NCBI GenBank assembly: GCA_017521875.1
Contig: JAFXBH010000278.1
Span: 1-5,163 of the forward strand
Length of the DNA stretch: 5,163 nt
Source of the DNA: Oscillospiraceae bacterium
GTDB lineage: Bacteria > Bacillota > Clostridia > Oscillospirales > Oscillospiraceae
Direction of reading: 5' to 3'
Shown here: positions 1 through 4,982 of the stretch, piece by piece
How positions within the stretch are numbered: the first letter of the stretch is position 1
How the letters are laid out: every line of letters starts with the position of its first letter
Made by a program: the position numbers and the translations under genes
The notes under the pieces: generated by a model
Database searches by the model: none
What the model was told of the DNA's origin: nothing
The model's input: the letters and a program-made list of their open reading frames with translations, nothing else

Positions 1-1
1 C

Positions 2-361
2 GCAGCAGAGGCCAGGGCGCTGGCTGACTATACCCAGAGTCGGCAGTTTGATGCCACCATCAGTCTCCATTCCCACGGCAGTGTTCTATACTATCAGTAT
101 GGTAAACGACAACCGGTGAACGATCAGTCTTACACTCTGGCAAAGGCGGTTTCTCAGGTCACAGGATACACCCCTATCTCCTACGACGGCACAACCGGCG
201 CAGGCTACAAGGACTGGGCTATGGATTTTCTTGGAATCCCCTCTTTGACTGTGGAAATTGGTTCCACCACCACACCGCTGGAGCAAAGAGACAGTTACAA
301 CACCTTTGACCGCTTCCAAAACTTTTTCCCGGCCATCAGTCAATGGCTGCACTCTAACTAG
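2..361 (+). CDS. M14 family zinc carboxypeptidase, C-terminal part (5' end outside window)
   Basis: The reading frame is open from the left edge and gives 119 residues before a TAG stop, so only the C-terminal part of the catalytic domain is present. Near fragment residue 21 it reads SLHSHG, which matches the third zinc ligand of M14 peptidases (the His of the carboxypeptidase A SIHS segment). Near residue 81 it reads SLTVEIG, whose Glu85 matches the catalytic general-base glutamate. The missing upstream part should carry the HxxE zinc pair. Bacterial relatives of this type often cut peptidoglycan peptides, such as gamma-D-glutamyl-diaminopimelate bonds, and are often secreted or spore-associated. 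That substrate is inferred from the family and cannot be proven here. The stop codon lies inside the ribosome binding site of the HAD phosphatase gene, so the two are probably co-transcribed. Fold and catalytic class are fairly sure; exact specificity is unknown. Confidence 0.85.
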   Translation, partial: AAEARALADYTQSRQFDATISLHSHGSVLYYQYGKRQPVNDQSYTLAKAVSQVTGYTPISYDGTTGAGYKDWAMDFLGIPSLTVEIGSTTTPLEQRDSYNTFDRFQNFFPAISQWLHSN

Positions 362-366
362 GAGGT
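360..366 (+). promoter_or_regulatory. Ribosome binding site of the HAD gene, overlapping the upstream stop codon
   Basis: AGGAGGT matches the anti-Shine-Dalgarno sequence and lies 8 bases before the ATG at 375. Its first two bases are the last two of the TAG stop of the peptidase gene. Ribosomes finishing the peptidase therefore end on the initiation site of the next gene, which suggests translational coupling. Confidence 0.8.
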
Positions 367-374
367 AATCCACT

Positions 375-1016
375 ATGACCCCGAAAGCGATCTTTTTTGA
401 CTTGGACGGAACGCTCACCGATTCCGGAGAAGGCATTATCAACTGCGCCACCTTGGCGCTGGAACATTTCGGTCTGCCGGTTCCCTCCCGGGAGGAGATG
501 GGTGTATTTGTAGGTCCGCCGCTGGATCACAACTTTATGAAGTTCGGTGTGCCTGCGGATAAAACCCAGGAGGCCATCGATGTATTCCGCAGTCGGTATT
601 TGGTGGTAGGTAAGTTTGAGAATGCTCCCTACCCCGGCATTCATCAGGCGCTGGACACTCTGAAAAAGCAGGGTCATCGCCTCTTTGTTGCTACCTCCAA
701 ACCGGAGGTGACCGCTTTGGAAGTGCTGGCAAAGTTTGATCTGACGGATTACTTTGAGGTGATCTGCGGCGCTACCTTAGACGGCACACGGGTTCACAAG
801 GCGGATGTGATTGCCTATCTGATGGACAAAATCGGCACTCCGGAGAACATCCTGATGATTGGCGATACGGAATTTGATGTCCGCGGCGCTTCTGCCCACG
901 GCATTGCCACCATTGGCGTCGCCTGGGGCTACGGAAAGGTAGAGGAAATGGAAAAGGCCGGGGCTATTGCCATTGCCCACACTATGGAAGATTTGATCAA
1001 ACTGATCAATCAATGA
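375..1016 (+). CDS. HAD superfamily hydrolase, phosphoglycolate phosphatase / 5'-nucleotidase-like
   Basis: This 213-residue protein is a complete subfamily IA HAD phosphatase, a cytosolic Mg-dependent enzyme that hydrolyses small phosphate esters. Motif I is DLDGT at residues 9-13, with Asp9 as nucleophile and Asp11 as acid/base. Motif II is in VATSK (105-109). Motif III is Lys142 in HKAD. Motif IV is GDTEFD (163-168), with Asp164 and Asp168 for Mg. The helical cap lies at about residues 15-85 and contains FVGPPL (45-50). The segments FVGPPL, ATSKPEV and LDGTR are typical, from memory, of the branch labelled phosphoglycolate phosphatase or 5'-nucleotidase, so the substrate may be a nucleotide or phosphoglycolate. 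The ATG is well supported by AGGAGGT 8 bases upstream. The gene follows the M14 peptidase by 13 bases and is followed by a strong terminator. The family is sure; the substrate is not. Confidence 0.93.
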   Translation: MTPKAIFFDLDGTLTDSGEGIINCATLALEHFGLPVPSREEMGVFVGPPLDHNFMKFGVPADKTQEAIDVFRSRYLVVGKFENAPYPGIHQALDTLKKQGHRLFVATSKPEVTALEVLAKFDLTDYFEVICGATLDGTRVHKADVIAYLMDKIGTPENILMIGDTEFDVRGASAHGIATIGVAWGYGKVEEMEKAGAIAIAHTMEDLIKLINQ

Positions 1017-1033
1017 CAGCATGATAAATTTGA

Positions 1034-1071
1034 AAAAGCGTTGCAGTATAAGTTTATACTGCAACGCTTTT
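1034..1071. terminator. Bidirectional rho-independent terminator between convergent genes
   Basis: The arm AAAAGCGTTGCAGTATA (1034-1050) is perfectly complementary to TATACTGCAACGCTTTT (1055-1071), with a 4-base loop AGTT. The stem has 17 pairs with no mismatch. On the plus strand it runs into TTTTCTTT. On the minus strand it runs into TTTTT, because the left flank is A-rich. It sits between the HAD stop at 1016 and the oxidoreductase stop at 1074, so it can end both convergent transcripts. Confidence 0.92.
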
Positions 1072-1073
1072 CT

Positions 1074-2372
1074 TTAATATTCTGTTTTCAAATTGACAAC
1101 CACTTTTTCTTTTCTTGCCTTTTCTGCTGCATAGCAAATCAGGTGAGAATTAACAGAGTCCTGAATCACCGTTGTGGCAACGGATGTGCCTTCGCCATTT
1201 AAGTAGCGAACCAAATCCTTCATAATGTGGTAGTCACCGCCGTAATGGCCTGTGACAGAGTTATCCACATCGCCTGCGTCATATTCCTCGCTGAGGTCAA
1301 GAATTTCATCATGATACCACACTTCATCCTGGTCAAATGTGCGTACGATCACTTTGTTATCTTCCACATAGCCCACAATTTCACCGAACTCACAAATAAT
1401 ATGGATGTGTCGACCGGCCTTACTTGCGCCACCTACCAAATTCAGTGTGCCAACAGAACCGTTTGCAAATTCCACCGAAACACACTGGCGGTCCACGATA
1501 TCCATATCCACCTTGTATACGCACTGACCGTATGTATCCTTCTTCAGGAATTCCCGTTTTTCCTCTTCGGTCAATTCTTGCCACGGCTTGTGGGTGTCTG
1601 CCCAAGTGTATTGGGGACAGAAATCCTTTTCCAGTTCAAACTTTTCAGCATTGAACATACAGGTATCCCGATGGGGACATTCATAGCAGTACTGGGTTGC
1701 GCCTTCCGGTGCATTTGCCTCAGTGTACATAGATTTTGAACCAAAGGAACTGACAAATACCGGTGTGGTCACATTATTCAGCCAGCACATCAAATCTGTA
1801 TCGTGACAGCATTTTGCCAACAACAGACCACTGCCGCATTCTTTTTCGCTGCGCCACTTACCACGGACAAAAGCATTTACGAAATGGCCATGCCATACAT
1901 GTTCATTCAACTGAATATTCATGATTTTGCCCAGTCTTCCGCTATCAACCACCTGCTTGATTGTAGAATAGTACGGTGTATATCTCAGCACATGGCACAC
2001 AATTACCTCGCAATTCTTTTCCTCTGCCTTTTGCCGAATTGCCAACAGTTCTTCCACTTTACCAGTTACAGGTTTTTCCAGCAAGACATTATATCCCTTA
2101 TCCAGGAGTTTCATGGTGGTTTCATAGTGCATCTGATCCATAGTGGAGTTGATCACCACATCGCAGGTAATGTTAGCAGCCAGGAACTCGTCCAGATTAT
2201 CAAACAACTGGTGATCCTGCAGGTTATAGTCTTCCTTGCCTTTTTGCCGTCTGTGCTCGCTGACATCTATGATGGCAACCACTTCCAGTTCTTCCGGCTC
2301 ATTGTTGGCATATGCGCCATAGCAGGAGCCACGGTCTCCGTAGCCCAAAATTGCACAACTGATCTTTTTCAT
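1074..2372 (-). CDS. Gfo/Idh/MocA family NAD(P)-dependent oxidoreductase with cysteine-rich insert
   Basis: This 432-residue protein starts with a Rossmann fold: beta strand plus GYGDRG at residues 10-15, then an acidic residue ending the second strand (AIIDVS, 33-38). It has the family signature EKP at 99-101, with Lys100 the expected catalytic/NAD-contacting lysine, and a C-terminal alpha/beta substrate domain. The usual D-x-x-x-H-x-x-D segment appears as AKCCHDTD (186-193), keeping His190 but with Lys187 near the usual aspartate position. A stretch at 217-284 carries cysteines 229, 232, 238, 252 and 284, including C-x2-C-x5-C. I recall this form from a branch common in gut Firmicutes and Bacteroidetes. 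Family members oxidise or reduce sugars, inositols or sugar derivatives; the substrate here is unknown. Start: ATG with a modest AAGGGA site about 6 bases upstream. It lies 39 bases after a small membrane-protein gene, probably in one operon. Confidence 0.92.
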   Translation of the reverse strand: MKKISCAILGYGDRGSCYGAYANNEPEELEVVAIIDVSEHRRQKGKEDYNLQDHQLFDNLDEFLAANITCDVVINSTMDQMHYETTMKLLDKGYNVLLEKPVTGKVEELLAIRQKAEEKNCEVIVCHVLRYTPYYSTIKQVVDSGRLGKIMNIQLNEHVWHGHFVNAFVRGKWRSEKECGSGLLLAKCCHDTDLMCWLNNVTTPVFVSSFGSKSMYTEANAPEGATQYCYECPHRDTCMFNAEKFELEKDFCPQYTWADTHKPWQELTEEEKREFLKKDTYGQCVYKVDMDIVDRQCVSVEFANGSVGTLNLVGGASKAGRHIHIICEFGEIVGYVEDNKVIVRTFDQDEVWYHDEILDLSEEYDAGDVDNSVTGHYGGDYHIMKDLVRYLNGEGTSVATTVIQDSVNSHLICYAAEKARKEKVVVNLKTEY

Positions 2373-2411
2373 ACAATTCCCTTTCTTTCTTCCAGTAGAA
2401 ATTAAAATGAT

Positions 2412-2780
2412 TTAAGCGGTAAACGAATTTACAACCCACAACACAATGGGTAAAATCAAAGAAAACAGGCTGATCAGCCAAGGAAACAGCGGCTTTTTGG
2501 AACACAGCGCCATTACCAGGCAGATCACAGTTGTCCCTAACGGGTACAAAACTGCGGCTGTGCGGGAAACCATCCACTGGTAACCACCGCTGGCCAAAAT
2601 ATTGATGCCCACCATATCCGGCAGCAACCGGGCATTCCGGATTGCCAGCACCAGAGCGCAGACAAACACAGGAATGGACATCACCAGACTCCGCAGTTGA
2701 TAAGTCCACTTGCCGGTCAGTTTCAGAGTCTGCCAAACATTATTCAAGAAAGATTTGAACTTATTCTGAGATTCACCCAT
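2412..2780 (-). CDS. Small three-helix membrane protein of unknown function
   Basis: This encodes 122 residues. A basic, polar N-terminus (1-30) precedes three predicted transmembrane segments at about 31-50, 74-94 and 97-120. The first two are separated by a loop containing LLPDMVGINILASGGYQWM (52-70), which is the most distinctive stretch. I see no catalytic motif and do not recognise a named family. The ATG is supported by GGAGGC ending 7 bases upstream (2788-2793 on the plus strand), and a plausible promoter lies just beyond. The gene ends 39 bases before the oxidoreductase start on the same strand, so the two are probably co-transcribed. This does not show that they share a function. The coding call is firm; the function is unknown. 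Confidence 0.85.
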   Translation of the reverse strand: MGESQNKFKSFLNNVWQTLKLTGKWTYQLRSLVMSIPVFVCALVLAIRNARLLPDMVGINILASGGYQWMVSRTAAVLYPLGTTVICLVMALCSKKPLFPWLISLFSLILPIVLWVVNSFTA

Positions 2781-2814
2781 AGGCTACGCCTCCAAATACA
2801 ATCACTTTTGTTCT

Positions 2815-2843
2815 ATTCTATCACGGCAAAAGCATCCTTGCAA
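2815..2843 (-). promoter_or_regulatory. Sigma-70-type promoter for the membrane protein-oxidoreductase operon
   Basis: Read on the minus strand, TTGCAA (2843-2838) is followed by 17 bases and then TAGAAT (2820-2815). The -10 box matches the consensus at 5 of 6 positions and the -35 box at 4 of 6. A start near 2808 would leave a leader of about 28 bases containing the GGAGGC ribosome binding site. This was found by eye and is not mapped. Confidence 0.55.
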
Positions 2844-2855
2844 GGGCAATTTTGC
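2826..2855. repeat. 30-bp imperfect inverted repeat, candidate operator between divergent promoters
   Basis: GCAAAA (2826-2831) is mirrored by TTTTGC (2850-2855), and the centre is the 10-bp perfect palindrome CCTTGCAAGG (2836-2845). Outer and inner arms share one centre between 2840 and 2841. Of the 15 mirrored positions, 11 are Watson-Crick complementary. The centre coincides with the -35 shared by both candidate promoters, and the two -10 boxes lie nearly equidistant from it. That is the geometry expected of an operator for a dimeric regulator. No regulator gene is visible in the window. Confidence 0.45.
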
Positions 2856-2865
2856 GGGATATAAT
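2838..2865 (+). promoter_or_regulatory. Sigma-70-type promoter for the 53-residue membrane protein gene
   Basis: On the plus strand TTGCAA (2838-2843) is followed by 16 bases and a perfect TATAAT (2860-2865). A start near 2872 would give a leader of about 60 bases before the ATG at 2934. The same palindromic TTGCAA is the best -35 for the opposite promoter. A second -10-like TATACT lies at 2895-2900, but its -35 region is poor. Confidence 0.5.
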
Positions 2866-2918
2866 TAGTCCGTTTTATTGTACGAATTAGCCGGTATACT
2901 GACAGCATAAGATATATT

Positions 2919-2926
2919 AAGGAGGT
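2919..2926 (+). promoter_or_regulatory. Strong ribosome binding site of the 53-residue gene
   Basis: AAGGAGGT is a full-length Shine-Dalgarno match placed 7 bases before the ATG at 2934. It is one of the best sites in the window and is the main reason for accepting this short reading frame as a gene. Confidence 0.85.
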
Positions 2927-2933
2927 AACGCAA

Positions 2934-3095
2934 ATGAAAACTGCTGTCTACAAACCCGTTCGTCGTCCCATAATCACATATCCCAATGCCGCAACCCGCC
3001 GTGAAATCTTTCACAGGGTTTTAGATGGTGCTTTGGTTGCTGCCTGCGGTATGGGAACTGCCGCAATTCTGCTTCTGCTGGTGGTACTGCAATAA
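2934..3095 (+). CDS. 53-residue single-pass membrane protein of unknown function
   Basis: This short frame begins with ATG and ends in TAA. The first half is basic and polar and includes the segment ITYPNAATRREIFHRVLD (residues 14-31). The second half is one hydrophobic helix, about residues 32-52, rich in Ala, Gly, Leu and Val, ending three residues before the stop at VVLQ. The layout suggests a small inner-membrane protein with a positive N-terminus that probably stays in the cytosol. Support comes from the AAGGAGGT site 7 bases upstream, a TTGCAA/TATAAT promoter, and an open frame filling the gap exactly up to coaX. Its TAA abuts the coaX stop on the other strand with no spacer. The YPNAATRR segment reminds me of small unnamed proteins in Oscillospiraceae, but this is unverified. 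The function is unknown. Confidence 0.8.
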   Translation: MKTAVYKPVRRPIITYPNAATRREIFHRVLDGALVAACGMGTAAILLLLVVLQ

Positions 3096-3866
3096 TTACT
3101 TCTTCTTGTTGTCCCGGTACAGCGCGACCAAACCTTTGATCAGCAAGTCCTTGTCATAAACGATAGGGGTCTTGCACAAAGGCACGATAAACTTGGCAAT
3201 GCCGCCGGTGGCAATCACTGTGGTCTTGCAACCCAGTTCCTGCTCCATCCGTTCCACCATACCGTCCAGCATACAGGCTGTGCCCATCATAATACCGGAA
3301 CGCATGGCATCAATGGTATTACGGCCGATGGCCCGTTTGGGCTGATCCAGTTGCAGACCGGGAAGCAATGCCGTTCTGTCGGTCAGGGCATCCATAGAAA
3401 TCCGCACACCGGGAATAATACAACCGCCAATATGGGCGCCATTCTTATCCAACACCGACATAGTGGTGGCCGTGCCCATATCAATGACAATCAGCGGGGG
3501 TTTATGTTCCCGCAGAGCCGCCACTTCTGCCACTACCAGGTCTGCGCCGGTCTGTCCCGGATTTTCCAAGCGGATATCCAGGCCGGTTTTGATGCCGGGG
3601 CCAACCACCAGGCTGGTCTTGCCGGTGAGTTTTTTCACGGCAGTCTGGAAAGAGTTCAGTACCTGGGGCACAACAGAGGAAATAATACAACCTTCAATGT
3701 CCCCGGGGTTGACATCGTACACATCCAGTAAAATCTTCAGATCAACACAATACTGATCCGATGTCTTAGTGGATTCCGTACGCAGTCTGGCTTCAAATAC
3801 GATGGTATCCTCCCGGACGCCACCCAATACAATATTAGAGTTTCCAATATCTACAGTTAATATCAT
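3096..3866 (-). CDS. coaX: Type III pantothenate kinase
   Basis: This 256-residue protein phosphorylates pantothenate with ATP to 4'-phosphopantothenate, the first step of coenzyme A synthesis, in the cytosol. The N-terminal DIGNSN (6-11) is the ASKHA-family phosphate-binding loop. GAD at 107-109 supplies Asp109, the expected catalytic base. DMGTATT (129-135) is the second phosphate loop. GGCIIPG (147-153) and ATGGIA (219-224) are further family signatures. The length matches the usual 250-260 residues. The frame is open upstream to 3977, but the protein family begins at MILTVDIGN, and GGAGG lies 7 bases before that ATG, so this start is chosen. The position after GAD is Leu instead of the common Arg, a variation I recall in clostridial members. 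Its ATG overlaps the TGA of the upstream phosphoesterase gene (ATGA), so translation is probably coupled. Type III enzymes are typically not feedback-inhibited by coenzyme A. Confidence 0.97.
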   Translation of the reverse strand: MILTVDIGNSNIVLGGVREDTIVFEARLRTESTKTSDQYCVDLKILLDVYDVNPGDIEGCIISSVVPQVLNSFQTAVKKLTGKTSLVVGPGIKTGLDIRLENPGQTGADLVVAEVAALREHKPPLIVIDMGTATTMSVLDKNGAHIGGCIIPGVRISMDALTDRTALLPGLQLDQPKRAIGRNTIDAMRSGIMMGTACMLDGMVERMEQELGCKTTVIATGGIAKFIVPLCKTPIVYDKDLLIKGLVALYRDNKKK

Positions 3867-4351
3867 AGTTTTTCCTCCAAATCCGCTTCCGTGATCAGAT
3901 AACAGGCGGTGACTGCCTGCCCGTCGGTTTTCAAAATGCCGGCTGAATGACTGGCACTGCCGGGATTTAAAATCCACAGGCCGTCTTCCTCCTGTCGACA
4001 GTATGGTATATGGGTATGACCGTAGAGAGCCACCTGGGCGTTATATCGCCGGGCTTCCGCCACAAGACCGCCAATGCCGGACTTTACCTGTTCCCGGTGT
4101 CCGTGGGTCATATAGGTCATCACACCGCCCAAAGGGTAGCAAAGCATCTCCCGGGCGTGAATAGGGCAACGGTATCGGTCGCAATTGCCGGCTACCTGGT
4201 GCAGAGGAATCCGGGGATACAGTTCTCCAAGGGTCTCTCCGTCATCGTAGTGATCACCCAAGTGGACAATAGCATCGGGTTTTAATCGCTCCACGCACTT
4301 CTTCATAAACCGCATAGTAGAGTGAGAATCTGATAAGACCAGTATTTTCAT
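3863..4351 (-). CDS. YfcE/MJ0936-type metallophosphoesterase
   Basis: This 162-residue cytosolic protein carries the full set of calcineurin-like phosphoesterase motifs for a two-metal site: DSH (Asp8, His10), GDHYDD (Asp33), GNCD (Asn56), THGH (His83) and GHTH (His112, His114). Length and motif order match the small YfcE/MJ0936 phosphodiesterase family, whose members hydrolyse phosphodiester model substrates; the natural substrate is generally unknown. The frame is open upstream to 4429, but the family begins at MKILVLSDSH, so the ATG at 4351 is chosen. The nearest G-rich site, AGGGGG, is about 12 bases upstream, a long spacing, so an alternative ATG nine codons further up remains possible. 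The stop overlaps the coaX start by four bases. In many Firmicutes a gene of this type follows the pyrophosphatase gene rdgB; here it is paired with coaX instead. Confidence 0.92.
   Translation of the reverse strand: MKILVLSDSHSTMRFMKKCVERLKPDAIVHLGDHYDDGETLGELYPRIPLHQVAGNCDRYRCPIHAREMLCYPLGGVMTYMTHGHREQVKSGIGGLVAEARRYNAQVALYGHTHIPYCRQEEDGLWILNPGSASHSAGILKTDGQAVTACYLITEADLEEKL
3874..3878 (-). promoter_or_regulatory. Ribosome binding site that fixes the coaX start
   Basis: On the minus strand GGAGG is followed by 7 bases and then the ATG at 3866. The site lies within the last codons of the phosphoesterase gene. It favours the start at MILTVDIGN over the upstream in-frame ATG at 3977. Confidence 0.8.
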
Positions 4352-4393
4352 TGTGCACCGATGCCCCCTATTATGCATATACTGTTTTAGGAT

Positions 4394-4422
4394 ATTATAA
4401 CAGGCATTTGGACAGGAGGCAA
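4394..4422 (-). promoter_or_regulatory. Candidate promoter for the phosphoesterase-coaX operon
   Basis: On the minus strand TTGCCT (4422-4417) is followed by 17 bases and a perfect TATAAT (4399-4394). A start near 4387 would give a leader of about 36 bases. The -35 box overlaps the ribosome binding site of the divergent plus-strand gene. Found by eye only. Confidence 0.5.
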
Positions 4423-4427
4423 TCGTC

Positions 4428-4655
4428 ATGGAGAAAAAAAATCAGGATTTTTCGATGCAAGAGGTTATGCGTTTGGCAAAGAGTCCCGCCGGTCAGCAAC
4501 TGATTGCCCTGCTGAAACAGAAGGACAGTGCCTCTCTGGAGCAGGTGGTTGCCCAGGCCAAAAGTGGGGATTACGCAGGGGCAGGCAAAAATTTAAGTGC
4601 AATGCTTTCCTCCCCTGAGGCACAAGCGCTAATGAAACAGTTGGAGGGCAAGTGA
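4428..4655 (+). CDS. Small helical protein with internal motif repeat, unknown function
   Basis: This encodes 75 residues, Lys/Gln/Ala-rich, without hydrophobic segments, and so predicted cytosolic and mostly helical. Two stretches resemble each other: LAKSPAGQQLIALL (16-29) and MLSSPEAQALMKQL (59-72). They share SP, then Gln three residues after the Pro, and Leu at two helical positions, with a spacing of 43 residues. No enzyme motif is visible and I do not recognise a named family. The ATG has AGGAGG (4414-4419) 8 bases upstream. It is the first gene of a tight plus-strand run and is transcribed away from the phosphoesterase-coaX operon. The stop is immediately followed by, or overlaps, the start of the next small gene, so they are almost certainly co-expressed. 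Coding is firm; the function is unknown. Confidence 0.82.
   Translation: MEKKNQDFSMQEVMRLAKSPAGQQLIALLKQKDSASLEQVVAQAKSGDYAGAGKNLSAMLSSPEAQALMKQLEGK
4643..4648 (+). promoter_or_regulatory. Ribosome binding site deciding between GTG 4652 and ATG 4655
   Basis: GGAGGG lies inside the end of the preceding gene. It is 6 bases before the ATG at 4655 but only 3 before the in-frame GTG at 4652. The usual spacing favours ATG, giving a TGATG stop-start overlap that suggests translational coupling. Confidence 0.65.
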
Positions 4656-4978
4656 TGGACGGGTTAGAGTCTCAGTTGGGGGCGATCCTGAATAATCCCC
4701 AGATGATGGAAAAGATTATGTCCATTGCGCAGAATTTTCAATCAGAGGCGGTTGCGCCGCCACCTGTGAATGATTCTGCGCCGGAACTGGATTTGGCTAT
4801 GGTGCAGAAAATTACATCCCTCATTGGAAAAACCGGTATTGATTCACGGCAGCAGGCACTGCTGCAAGCCCTTGGGCCTTATTTAAGCGGTCAGCGAATT
4901 CAAAAATTGGAAAAGGCTATGCGGGCGGCCAAACTGGCCGGTATGGCATCGGTATTTTTCGGAAGTATGGGCAGGTGA
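4655..4978 (+). CDS. Small helical protein, unknown function
   Basis: This encodes 107 residues in three parts. The N-terminal helix includes LGAILNNPQMMEKIMSIAQ (8-26). A flexible Pro/Ser/Glu-rich linker follows (about 29-45). The C-terminal helical region (46-104) includes the charged stretch RQQALLQALGPYLS (65-78) and RIQKLEKAMRAAKLAG (81-96). No transmembrane segment or catalytic motif is visible. The N-terminal helix loosely echoes the L-x-x-SP motif of the preceding gene product (SAMLSSPE against GAILNNPQ). The start is taken as the ATG overlapping the previous stop, because GGAGGG is then 6 bases away; a GTG one codon earlier is possible. The stop is 4 bases before the next gene. The arrangement recalls small unnamed proteins of Oscillospiraceae. 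Coding is firm; the function is unknown. Confidence 0.82.
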   Translation: MDGLESQLGAILNNPQMMEKIMSIAQNFQSEAVAPPPVNDSAPELDLAMVQKITSLIGKTGIDSRQQALLQALGPYLSGQRIQKLEKAMRAAKLAGMASVFFGSMGR

Positions 4979-4982
4979 TCCT

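Noticed and set aside
86..677. Minus-strand open frames opposite the peptidase and HAD genes
   Set aside because: Both sense genes carry complete family motifs. The antisense frames have no recognisable features.
1227..2405. Plus-strand open frames opposite the oxidoreductase (up to 200 codons)
   Set aside because: They are antisense shadows of a clear family member, with atypical composition (many His, Cys, Phe) and no ribosome binding site.
2895..2900. TATACT as the main -10 box for the 53-residue gene
   Set aside because: No acceptable -35 lies 16-18 bases upstream, and the TTGCAA/TATAAT pair further left fits better. It could still be a secondary start.
3045..3065. TGCGG...CCGCA inverted repeat near the end of the 53-residue gene as a possible terminator
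   Set aside because: The stem has only 5 pairs, the loop is 11 bases, and no T-run follows on either strand.
3867..3977. 37-residue N-terminal extension of coaX
   Set aside because: The extension overlaps the phosphoesterase coding sequence. The family starts at MILTVDIGN, and GGAGG is well placed before that ATG.
4352..4429. 26-residue N-terminal extension of the phosphoesterase
   Set aside because: The family begins at MKILVLSDSH, and the extension would cover the promoter and the divergent gene's ribosome binding site. A nine-codon extension to the nearer ATG cannot be fully excluded.
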